A DNA stretch of 64,000 nucleotides, from positions 45,957,001 to 46,021,000 of the forward strand of contig CM077594.1 of NCBI GenBank assembly GCA_039654915.1. Reading direction: 5' to 3'. Within the stretch, counting starts at the first letter, position 1. Each line of letters begins with the position of its first letter. The notes under the pieces are model-generated. The model had not been told where the DNA came from. It ran no database searches and saw nothing but the letters and a program-made list of their open reading frames with translations. Positions 1 through 10,154 of this stretch are shown here, in pieces. The DNA is from Aquilaria yunnanensis (taxonomy: Eukaryota > Streptophyta > Magnoliopsida > Malvales > Thymelaeaceae). The position numbers were made by a program, and so were the translations under genes.

Positions 1-1
1 T

Positions 2-330
2 GATGCTAACCCAGAAAAAATCAAGGCCCTACTCAAGTTCCGAACTCCTGCCACAATAAAAGATGTGCAGAGACTCACTGGAAGGATAACCTCCCTCAGC
101 AGGTTTATTTCCAGATACGGAGATCGGTGTCGGCCATTCTTCAAAGTCCTCACAAAGGCAGCAAAAAAGGAGGACAACCTCGGAGGTGATGACCATCCTT
201 GGGGTGAAGATTGCCAAAAGGCCTGGGAAGAACTGAAAATCTACTTGGCCAGCCAGCCTACTCTGCGACAACCTCGCGAAGGAGAGCCGCTCGTACTATA
301 CCTCACCGTCACAGAAAAAGCTGTGAGTTC
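2..330 (+). pseudogene. Tat element 1 pol, RT-RNase H connection (left part)
   Basis: The reading frame starting at base 2 is open to the insertion at 331. It encodes the segment linking reverse transcriptase to RNase H of a Ty3/gypsy Tat polyprotein, with the motifs RLTGRITSLSRFISR and LRQPREGEPLVLYL. The element enters from outside the window, so gag, protease and most of RT are not seen. A Tekay LTR splits a serine codon at 329-330. The frame resumes exactly at 3833 after removal of the LTR and one copy of the target duplication AGTTC (326-330 and 3828-3832). I class it as a pseudogene because it is interrupted and the downstream part has stops. Confidence 0.85.
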
Positions 331-3300
331 TGTCACACCTCACTCAGGCCCTGGCCTAAAAGTTACTAACTTAAAACCACCAGCCCAACTTCAAACTGGG
401 TTTCTAATTCTCGGCCAAGCAAGAAATGGCAACTTTTAAGTCTTATTTTCTTAAGTTAAGAGGCCTGAGAGGTGGCCCAGGTGGCTTTAATAAACTTCAA
501 TAACATCTCGCAGCAAGGGCAAGGCCCAAACCCTTAACTTGCCCTACAAGCAAGGATTCACCTAATGCAATTTTAGTGCATACATAGTGTGCATCATGTG
601 TGCTAACTATATGGCAGCCAAGAAGCCCACAAGGTTGGTTTAGAGGTTTGAAAACCATATGCAAGATATACATGATGCATTCGGTCAACATTTGTACATA
701 TGCTTATACCATTAGTCTTCATGAAACAAAGCCCATCATCACATGAACGTGGCAAACAATGGCCCATAATCACATAAACATAAGCAAGCATTAAGCCATC
801 CATAGTCCATACATAACTTGGCATACAAAACCCATCCAAACATAATAAGTCTAGGCACAAATGACTACAGATATATACACCAAAAGAGTAGTCTACCTAG
901 TAGTCCAAAACATGGCTACAAGCCAAGAGAATCCAAAAGTACATATGCCAAGTTATTACAAGCCATGCCTCCTAATGGTCAAACAAGACCTTAAGTATGC
1001 CATACAGGAGCACACACTGCAAAACTAGCCCAATGGCTTGGTTCATGGTCATAAAGGCAAACACTATGATCAAGGCCATAGTCCACATATCCATAGCTCC
1101 CCCTAGACAAGTCTCCACTACTGCCTGCAAACTCTAACCATAAGTCTCGGCCAATAAAGAATAAGACTTGTAATGAAAACCAACTGCTAAGCCGAGCACA
1201 CATTGGCACATACCTTCGAAAGCAAGCAAATATAAACACTAAGCACACACACAAGCAGCTTAGTCCTACTCAGGCCGAATATCTTTGCCTGAAAATAGAG
1301 AATGGGCAGTGAGCATATAACTCAGTAGGATTCACATCTATATATAAACAACTCAAATGAGTCTATTTAGTTAAGCTGAGAGTTCACTCAAGCTTAACCT
1401 CCAGTTCATTAGCTCATCCTGCAAAACAGACACAAAGACAAGAAAACAGGCATAGACATATACCAAAATACACAATTATACGAAGTAACTCACTTAAGGG
1501 TCAGCATGCACAAGAAATTCACCAAAGCACACAAGTACACACACACACTTCACAAAGTGGCTCTCGGCCATATCCTTCCATACATGTACTCATGTGCATT
1601 TCCTGCACACAAACTTACCAAAATACCAATTCCATTAGGAGCTCCCAAAATGCCAAGCAAATAGGCCACATTTACTTGCATTTCTAGCACATGTACCATA
1701 GTTAATTAGCTAATCAACAACCAAATAAGTAACCACAATATGCCCATCAAGTAGCTAAGGTCATATGGCACAATTAACCATCACTTAGCCACTCTAGACA
1801 CTTGTATCATGGTATACAGTACCAAGCAGAACAAGTGTCAGTGAACCCTACCTCAATTAGCTCTCGGTCTCAACCAAGTTTCAAATGTCCAAGTGCTCTT
1901 CAATTCCAATGCCTAGCATGACAACACATAGGCATCATTACACAACTCATGGACCCAAAATACCATGACTATATGAAGAACACTATGACCCACATATACA
2001 CTTAAGCTCTCGGCCAAAGTGCCATTATTCCATATACATGTACTGCCCATAATTCCAACACATTACATGACACTCAAGTCACCAATAAGCCATATCCATG
2101 GTAGTATTACCAAGCCATCAAGTGAAATGCACTATGTTACCATGTATTAATCTCTCGGCCAAAGTACACATTTTCACATCGTTACATTACCCAACATTCT
2201 TGTTTACTACATGAGCATGTAAACCTCCACTAAACTTATTCATGGCACAAATGCCATGTAACCAAGCAACCATACTCAAGTACTTTGGCCCAAGTTCTCG
2301 GCCACATTGCCCAACTATGCACATTGATGTCATTTATCCACTAACACATTTCATGATCTTATGGCCATCAAATAACAATGCTCATGGCATAACTACCATG
2401 TAATCCATGGTAACACATCGTATTATACCCAATTATGCTCTCGGCCTTTACACTAAACTTCCCATTATAATGTTTCTCATCCATTCAAACCGACATATGA
2501 CCATCAGGTCATCCAATAGCATTACTCATGGCATCCAAACCATGTATTCAAGTAATGGACATTTAATTATACCATTCCATACTTTCGGCCATGATACCCA
2601 CTTCGCATACACATGTTCTTCACTTAATCCAAGCCAACATACATACACCAATGCATCAATAAGCATGGTTCATGGCATCAATGCCATGTGATTAAAGATA
2701 GAACATGGATTACTTCAAATCCACCTTTCGGCCAACACGCTAACTTCCACAAATTTGGTGTCCTTCACCACAACAACCTATCACAAGGTTAAACAAGCAT
2801 CAACAAGCATCATACATGGATTAATTTCCATGAACTCCAAGAAGAACACCAAGAACGCATTCGGCCAACAATCCACTTCCAAACCGAGACATACTTTGCT
2901 CATTTAGCTTAACATAGCTTCAAATAAACACTTAAGTTCCTTGTACATGGAAGAACTACCATGAATTCAAGGAAACATTGAAGTTACCTCAAGAACCCTA
3001 GCTTGGTTGGCTCGATTCTTCTTCAATCTCCAAGTTCAAACTTTGATTCCAAGCAAACAAGAACCGAAACACTCCTTCTCAAGCTTGAATCTCCTAAAGC
3101 CTTCAAATTTCTTTGGAATTCAAAATCAATTTGTGAAGGAACTCTCAAAGGTGCTCTTGGTTTCGCAAAGACAAGGGAAGCCCGAAATGAACAAAGACTT
3201 AGCTTGTTTCGGCCGAACACAAATGCTTTTAGTTAGCCAAAATCTTAACTTGGCTTCCATTTCTTTGCATGGCGCATTAGAGCCCTTAAGTCCACTAGAG

Positions 3301-3827
3301 CACAAAGCCGCCACTCCATCTTGTACTCAAATCGACACTTAAGTCCACCCATGGCTCAAATTGCCAAGCAATTAAACAACACAAGTACCAAGGCCATATA
3401 AAACCATGGCATAACCGGCCATGAACTAATAATCAACTAGTTAGTTTGTTTAGCTAACTAGTGAATAGTGTACTTAGTGGAAGACAAGGATATGACTAGT
3501 AATCATTATTGTCTCCCAAAAATGGTCTAGTCTTGCACTAGCCATCACAAAAGTTTGCATGGCCATAATTGCCATCTTTAATCTTGTGGTTTCACTTGTA
3601 CCACTTAAATTGGTGAACAGTTTAGTCCCTTTTTTTTTTTTTTTGTTTAGTTCTCTATCAGTCTTCCAAATGTACGTTTCCCATGTGCAATTAAGTCCTG
3701 AAAGTCTCCTGTTTTGCACATAGGCCACTGTGCCAGTCTCCATGACTCCTCTTTCTTCCCTTTCTGTTTTCTCTCACTTTCTTTGTTTTTCCTTGGCCTA
3801 AGCCAAGCACTTAGGAGGTGCCTAACA
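331..3827 (-). mobile_element. Solo LTR, Tekay/Del-type chromovirus family (3.5 kb)
   Basis: On the minus strand this sequence starts TGTTAGGCACCTCC and ends GTGAGGTGTGACA, so it has TG...CA ends. A perfect 5-bp duplication AGTTC flanks it. The same LTR is joined to a gypsy pol at 57346-60530, which assigns the family. No internal region is present, so it is a solo LTR, the usual product of recombination between the two LTRs of one element. All open frames inside it are short and not shared with known proteins. It carries the 144-bp periodic array described separately, a T run at about 3630-3646, and the terminal hairpin CTTGGCTTAGGCCAAG shared by the family. Confidence 0.92.
1808..2965. repeat. 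144-bp periodic array inside the Tekay LTR (331-3827)
   Basis: CATGG half-hairpins start at 1808, 1948, 2097, 2241, 2383, 2527, 2671, 2815 and 2946. Most are followed within about 10 bases by ACCATG or GCCATG, for example CATGGCATCAATGCCATG. A second motif, CGGCC, falls at 2011, 2156, 2299, 2442, 2586, 2729 and 2862. Both series step by 140-149 bp, mostly 143-144, except for a shorter last step. Sequence between the motifs has diverged, so this reads as an old tandem array of about eight monomers fixed in the LTR. Confidence 0.8.
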
Positions 3828-5873
3828 AGTTCGGTCCTTGTAAAAGAAGAGGGGCCAAAGCAATGGCCGGTCTATTACGTCAGCAAATCCCTGCATGGCG
3901 CCGAAATCAGGTATCCTTTGTTGCAAAAAGCTATATATGCCTTGGTGCTGGCAGGAAGAAGACTACAACCATACTTTCAAGCTCACCCTATCATCATCCG
4001 AAGTAGTTTACCACTTCGGGATGTCATGAGAAAGGTGGATCATTCCGGAAGGCTCTCCAAGTGGTGTATAGAGCTTGGCGAACATGACATCGCTTATGAA
4101 CCTCGAAAAGCAATAAAAGCTCAAGCACTGGCAGACTTTATCGTCGAAGTACCCACAATCGAGGACAACCATCCGGATCCCAGCGAAGGTGATCCCGAAT
4201 GGACTTTGCATGTTGACGGAGCCTTGGGGTCCGAACACCAGGCAGCTGGCGTGATCATCAGGGGCCCCGAAGGCCTAGAGGTAATGAAAGCCATCATGTT
4301 CAGCTTTAACGTCACCAACAATGTGGCTGAGTATGAAGCCCTCATAGTAGGATTACGCCCAGTCAGGAGAATTGGCGTGCGAAATCTAAAAACCCACAGC
4401 GATTCCCAGCTAGTAGTTCGGCAAACGGCAGGAGACTATGGGGCAAAGGACTCGACCTTGGAAAAATACCATGAACTGGTGGCAAAACTCATTCGGGGGT
4501 TCGATACCGTGCGAATCAAAAACATGCCTCGATGTGATAATGCCGAGGCAGACTACTTGGCAAAATCAAAAGTATACACCGAGGTGCTTGGTCACCCGAG
4601 CATCACAGTGCTGAGCATATCAACTTCGGGAAAAGGCTGGAAAGACCTGATAAAGAGAAACCTCGAGGACAATACACTCCCCGAAGACCCCAGTGAAGCT
4701 GCCAAAATCCGAAGACGCTCCGGTCGATTCTTCCTAATTGGTGAAGAATTATATCGGCAAGGATATGCAAACCCACTACAGAGGTGTGTCGGCGAAGAGG
4801 ATACTGAAATGATCCTCGAAGAAGTACACGAAGGCGCTTGTGGTTCGCACATCGGAACCGACGCCCTTGCAGCTGTAATACTCCGCCAAGGATACTTCTG
4901 GCCTACCCTGAAAAAGGACGCAAGGCAGTTCGTCTGGAAATGCGGTAGTTGCCAGAAACACGCAAATATCCAGAGGACACCCTCGGAAATGGTGACTTCG
5001 GCTGATTATCCCTGGCCCTTCACAGTCTGGGGCATTGATCTCATTGGGCCGCTCCCAACAGCCCCTAGAGGCGTAAAATTCTGCGTTGTAGTAGTAGACT
5101 ATTTCTCCAAATGGGTTGAGGCAGAACCACTAGCGACTATCTTGGCAAAAGAAGTGTAGAAGTTCGTATGGAAGAACATCGTATGCAGATTCGGCATGCC
5201 GAGGGTGCTAGTAGCTAACAATGGATCCCAATTCATAGACAAAGGATTCTAGGAATTTATCAGCGACCTTGGAATAAACATGCACTTCGCCCCAATAGCT
5301 CACCCCCAAAGCAATGGGCAGGTGGAAGTATCTAATAGGACCATGAAAGATGGTCTGAAAAAGAGACTGGGGGAAGCAAAAGGGAAATGGCCAGGAGAAC
5401 TCCAAAGCGTATTATGGAGCTACCGAACAACACCCCGAAGAGCCACAGGGGAAACTCCTTTTTCGCTAGTCTTCGGTACAGAGGCCATCATTCCAATCGA
5501 GGTAGTACGACCATCAGTACGGGTGCAAGTGTTCGATGAAAGTGGAAACGACCTCGGCCTAAGAACAAAGCTTGACCTCATCGGTGAACACAGAGAAATA
5601 GCCGAGCTGAGAAGAAAAGCTTTTCAGCAAAGAGTGGCCGCGGCCATAAACTTACGAGCCAGGCCAAAAGGGATCAAGAAGGGAGACCTCGTTCTCCGAA
5701 AGGCTGACTTTGCAGCCCGAAGGCCGTCCCACGGAGTACTTCGCATGAACTGGGAAGGACCTTATCTGGTCCTTGCCAAAGTACGAAAGGGCGTGCACAG
5801 ACTTAGCAATGCCGAAGGTTTAAAATTGAAAAATACTTGCTACTCAGATGCCTTGAAAAAATTCTATGCTTAA
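3828..5873 (+). pseudogene. Tat element 1 pol: RNase H, additional RNase H and integrase
   Basis: One frame continues from the LTR insertion to a TAA at 5871-5873 with only two stops, both TAG (5157-5159 and 5250-5252), each at a position where sister copies read Q. The order is the retroviral-type RNase H tail (RYPLLQKAIYALVLAGRRL), an additional archaeal-type RNase H (WTLHVDGA, NVAEYEALIVGL, SDSQLVV, AEADYLAK), an integrase zinc finger (CGSCQKHAN), the catalytic core (WGIDLIGPLP) and a C-terminal GPYLVL segment. The extra RNase H is diagnostic of the Tat lineage. The second integrase catalytic aspartate is N (codon 5217-5219, VANNGSQF instead of ADNGSQF). Gag-pol would make the retrotransposition machinery; this copy cannot. 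Confidence 0.92.
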
Positions 5874-6379
5874 GGCCGCGCGGAAGAATTGTGTTGTACA
5901 AAAAATATTTTAAGTACAGAAAGATTCTCAAGTGTACAAGATTGTACAAGTCAGAATTCCGCAAAGGTGATCGCCACAAAAAGCGCAGAGATAGTTTTCC
6001 TAAGTCTCTTGAGCGAACATGTTCGGGACAAGGGAAAATGAAAAATCTCGCAAAAGGTCTCCTAAGTCTCTTGAGCGAACGTGCTCGGGACAAGGGGAAA
6101 TGAAAAAATTTGACTGAAGGATTTTCGAAGTCCCTTGAGCGAACGAGTTCGGAACAAAAGGAAATAAAAGGACCTGCAAAAATACTTAGTCAAATTTTTT
6201 CTGGCTTTCGAAAAAGTCTCTTGAGCGAACATGCTCGGAACATTGGGAGCATGAAATCTTGCAAAAAAGACTTAGCCAAAAATTCTCCATTAAAGATAAA
6301 CTGGCTTACAAAGGTGAAGTGCCCGAAGAAGAAGTACAAAAAAATGAAGAAGAAAAAAGGAAAAGGCCCCTAAAACAGC
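5874..6379 (+). repeat. Tat 1 spacer between pol and antisense gene, with palindromic tandem repeats
   Basis: This non-coding spacer lies between the sense pol stop and the antisense gene stop. Four repeat units carry the core GAGCGAACATGTTCGG or a variant; the GCGAAC motif starts at 6013, 6075, 6139 and 6225, so unit length is 62-86 bp. Each core is a near-palindrome: CGAACATGTTCG is perfect, while CGAACGTGCTCG and CGAACGAGTTCG are imperfect. The rest of the unit is A-rich (GGGACAAGGGAAAATGAAAAA). Short open frames here (for example 6110-6373) only reflect the A-rich repeats. Confidence 0.75.
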
Positions 6380-8771
6380 CTAAGAGTTCTCGGCGTCCCG
6401 AGAGCCACCAGCTTCTGCGCCCTTTTCCAACACCTTTGGCGCCGGAATTAAGGAAGGCAGGTTCAGGTGCTTGATCTTCGACCAGGACCACCGAGGCCCC
6501 TCGGGAATGTTCAAAGCTTCCAAAAAAGAGAGGTCCAGATCTGGGAACCTCTGAAGGACTTGGTGCTGAGCAAGGCAAAAGCGGTCCTGGAAGGCGACCT
6601 TGGTCATTTGGTCGGATTTATCCTTCTCGACCTCAAGGTCCTTGAGCTCGTCCTTCAGATCCGCAACCTCCTTCTTCAGCGCATTTATCCTCTTCTTCTT
6701 CTCAGGCTCCTTCTTCAAGGAATCGACCTCGGCATGAAGCGCATTCTTCTCAATCAGCAACGTCGCCAGGAGTTCTTCAGACTCCATTTTTTACTTTAGA
6801 AGTGCTTCGTTGGCCGAAAGCAGTCCTGCCACCTCGGAGCCGAGGTCAGAAATCTTCTTGGAGGAGTCCCTCAAAATCTCCTCTTTTTTCGCCCGAAGGA
6901 CGACAACGTCCTTCTCCGCAGCATCAGCCAGCTGCAGGTTCTTGACGGCCAGTTCCGAACACATGGCCTTCATTTTCTCTAAGGTCTTTAAGGCCGAGTT
7001 TCGGAACTGCGTCTACCTAGCCACCCGAACTCTGAGGTAGCCAGCGTAAGCCATCAGCTGCAAAAAGATGAAGGCAAGGTCAGTAAAAGCCAAACACTTA
7101 GAAAAAATTCTTCAAGGGCAAACCAGCATACCTGAGCAGCGTGCTCGGTAACCTTCACTGCGAGGGTGTCATCGCCCGGATGAGCCTCCGCAATAGCCTT
7201 GAAGGAGGCCTCAGTAAGCACCCCCTTCGCAATCTCCTTAGCCATTTGGAGACAGTCTTCGGAAAACAAATTCATGTCCTCCGTAAATGTCCAAAAAGGC
7301 TCCTTCAGAATCTTCCCTTTCGGGACTTTGGCATCACGGAGAGCTCGCTTCTGGGCGTGTTCGGCCACCCAACTTGGAGTAAGTGACTCCTCTACATGGC
7401 AAAACGAGCAGCTAGTGAGAACAAAAAAGAACTTTGGAAAATAAAGGCATTACACTTCGGCGGAAAAAGCAAACCTGGAGGCACCTCGACGATGTCATCG
7501 TCAGAAGCCGGGGCCTCCTCGGTAGAGATCTCCTTACCCTTGCGTTTACGCCGCTCCTCGGCAGAAGGAGCCTCCACTACGGCATCCAAAAGAGCCTGCG
7601 ACAGAGTGGGGCTCTGAGGAGGGACGTCGGCCAAAGAGACGTCGGCAGCAACCTCGAAAGGCGGAATGGCAGCGACCTCGGGTTCCCCACTTTCCTCCTG
7701 AATACTTTCCAAACGGGGAGGAAGAATAGTCTTCTTCGCCCGTTTGGCCGAAGGTCCAGCACCAGTGGTTTTCCGCCTTCAGGAAGCCGCCTTCTTCGTC
7801 TGTTCGTCCTTCTCTACTTGGCCGGTGAAGAGGGACTTGTAGAAGGCAGCAGTGCCGTTGCCCATCTCTGAGAAGGAAAGAAAGCATCAGCGTAAGTCCG
7901 AGACGAAAGCTATAACAACGGGAGTCAGAGATAACTTACTCTCATAAAAGGTTTCATAAGAAACTTCCTCCCGAAGGAGCTGCACCAACCAGGAATCCTT
8001 CCCGGTGATAGAAGGAGCTGCCATCTTGAGGTCCATCTTGTGCTCCTTCACTACCCCTAACTTCCGAAGAACCTCTTCGGTCATCAACCTCCAATTGATT
8101 GGGAAAGGGTAGAGAGAGCGCGAAGGGACCTTGGGACCCCAGTCCGAGACAGCACGGATATGGCCATCGAAGTCCTTAACGATAGGAGCCAATTCCGGAG
8201 TTAGCAGTATCCTCGGATCCACGACGTCCATCTCCATCTTTCCCTAAGCCCATTTGGTCGGAACATGCGACCAGGCCTCCTCCATCTTCAGAAAGAAAAA
8301 TTTTTGCTGCCACCCTTGCTAGCTATCCATGGTGGCGAAGGTGAACATATATTTTTTGCTCCCAGATCCCCGAGGTAGCATGAAGTAAAAGCCACCCTTC
8401 GGGACCACAAAGAGCTTGTAGTACTGCATAAAAATAATAAAGTGGGGTTCTATCCCGAAGACGCCACACATGCAGTTGAAGGCGTTAAAAAAGCAGTACG
8501 AGTTCGGGGGAAGTTGATTTACGGCAATGCCATGAAATTGGCAGAACTCACAAATCATCTCCAGGGCAGGGTACGAAAGTCCGGCCTTCAGTTGGGCTCA
8601 GAAAATGGTAACCTCATTACGACGGTTTGAAAAACAAAACTGATTAGAACGAGGCAACCTCATAACGGCATACGAAGGAAGAAAGAACTTTTTCTTCCAT
8701 CTTGCCAGTTTTTTGGGGGTGGTGCACCAAGGATGAGATAAAAGAGGCTGCCAGCTCTCGGGAATAGGCAT
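6380..8771 (-). pseudogene. Tat antisense gene, copy A (Transposase_28-like, spliced)
   Basis: The gene runs opposite to pol. The inferred coding exons are 8771-7940, 7867-7475, 7391-7132 and 7057-6380 (TAG stop). All three introns have GT...AG ends and the exon phases match those of copy D. Exon 1 begins MPIPESWQPLLSHPWC and contains NSYCFFNAFNCMCGVFGIEPH and PKGGFYFMLPRGSGSKK, resembling the plant 'putative gypsy type transposon' domain (Transposase_28). The last exon is a long charged coiled coil followed by FCLAQHQVLQRFPDLDLSFL. Stops include TGA at 8598-8600 and the stop ending the open segment at 8319, plus two near 8240 and 7020, so this copy is dead. Its biochemical function is unknown. 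Confidence 0.8.
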
Positions 8772-9004
8772 ATTTGCAGAAAAATGGGTTCGGAAAAAGG
8801 AAAAAACTCTGAAAATTAAAAGAGTCTGGAAAGCAAAAACCCACCAAAAGACTTGCCAAAATCTGGGTTTGAAGTCACCGTCGTGAAAGGTTGCCGGAAA
8901 AACTCTGTTAAAACAGCTCCACCGCAAAAAGCAAGAGAAAGCACAAAAGCAGTGGCAAGCAGGGAAAAGAGTAGAAGCAAAAGCAAAAAGGGAACTTATG
9001 ATGG

Positions 9005-9025
9005 AATGGGCTATAAATAGGTTGA
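9005..9025 (-). promoter_or_regulatory. Core promoter of antisense gene copy A
   Basis: On the minus strand the sequence reads CCTATTTATAGCCC, with the TATA-like element at 9020-9011. The other three antisense gene copies with this region have TATATAAGCC or ATATAAAGCC at the same place. A degraded ABRE-like motif GACACCTGGC lies about 130 bp upstream (9157-9148). This is inferred from conservation; no transcript data are available. Confidence 0.5.
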
Positions 9026-9442
9026 AAGTAGCTAGTCGAATCGGCGTCATAAGTACCCTTTGAAGGCGAACCGTCACCATAAATGCTCTCTATGCCCGAA
9101 AAGACGCGCTCCCTGTGACCGACACGACTCCCCTCAAATGGCAAAGTGCCAGGTGTCAGCCGCCGCGCCAAAATAGGGGACGCGCCCTCTGACATCCCTA
9201 AAAAACTGGGACGCGCCGCTCCAGACTGACACGCCTGGTCATGAGACGTGACGCTGCACAGACCTGCAAAAGGAAAAAGGAAAGAACTAAGTAACCTCAA
9301 AGACACCAAAACACAGGCCATGGCCGAACAGCCCATATCTTCGGGCAAAAGGTGTACCTTCGAAACAGGTTTTACTCCCTAAAAACTCCCAAAGAGTATC
9401 CTCGGAAAGACTACCAACCGAAGTCACCACTTCAGCTTTCCA
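9026..9442. other. Non-coding stretch between antisense promoter and polypurine tract (Tat 1)
   Basis: This corresponds to 51131-51530 of Tat 4, 41732-42182 of Tat 2 and 31736-32240 of the minus-strand Tat. It holds the upstream part of the antisense promoter. I see no coding frame conserved between the four copies. Confidence 0.5.
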
Positions 9443-9454
9443 AAGGGGGCCATG
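9443..9454 (+). other. Polypurine tract of Tat 1
   Basis: The sequence AAGGGGGCCATG sits immediately before the LTR start TGATAGCC. The same layout (G-run, then CATG, then TGAT) precedes the Tat LTRs at 42195 and 51544 and, inverted, at 31723. It is the expected primer site for plus-strand DNA synthesis. Confidence 0.7.
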
Positions 9455-9885
9455 TGATAGCCGAAGGGCTATCACCTCTATCTGACCCGAACTCTGAGCG
9501 TTAGGGAACGCGAGGAAGCTATTAGCCCCCCGAGGTACTAAACAGATCACCTTCAAAAATGGAGAATCAGCTATTGCAAGATGAAGAGGATCTCCCCGAA
9601 GGCGGAACCCTGAATCAGGGAACTCCCCGAACTGCGGGCATATTTCCCGAAGGGGCATCATCCGTACCAGAGGATGACTTCAGCCAGGGACCTCGGGAGT
9701 ACGGTATGAGCATTTAAGGAGCCTCTAACATGCCGCCCACAGACGCTACATGTCACCTCAAACGGCGATTTGACACGCCGACGCCGTCCAGGTCTTGTCA
9801 CGACCTGTCTCAGTTCGAGACTCAAGGAGCCTGCCACCGGCTACTTGTCCCCTCCGCCTAAAAATTCAGAGAACATCCGACCGAA

Positions 9886-9926
9886 CACGTGTCGCGATCT
9901 GAACGGGCTGGACATTCCTATAAATA
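9886..9926 (+). promoter_or_regulatory. Sense promoter in Tat 1 LTR (ABRE/G-box plus TATA)
   Basis: CACGTGTC at 9886-9893 is followed about 25 bp later by TATAAATA at 9919-9926. Equivalent pairs occur in the Tat LTRs at 14006/14061, 42614/42667 (motif degraded) and, inverted, near 27804. CACGTGTC matches the core bound by plant bZIP factors in abscisic-acid and stress responses, so stress-linked transcription is a reasonable inference. Confidence 0.5.
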
Positions 9927-10154
9927 CCAGGAAACAAACCCTGGCAAAAGGTTGGACTCCTCCCCCTTGAGAAAATGCAGGCAAGCCCACTAAAAACTCT
10001 AGTGCTTCTCCCTTACCTTCTCAAGAAACTGACTTGGGCGTCGGAGGCTCCTCCCCGGAAAAGCACCCCGGGGACCTCCTAACCCCCTTCTTTGAGCTTT
10101 GCAGACACGTTCCCCTGGGAAACTCCAGCACCAGATGCTCTCCTTCACAGGAAG

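Noticed and set aside
3003..3342. Overlapping frames of 77 and 111 residues on the plus strand
   Set aside because: They sit inside a solo Tekay LTR, overlap in different frames and are not conserved in the other LTRs.
9770..9970. 66-residue frame in the Tat 1 LTR
   Set aside because: It spans the LTR promoter, including the TATA box, and is not conserved in the other Tat LTRs.
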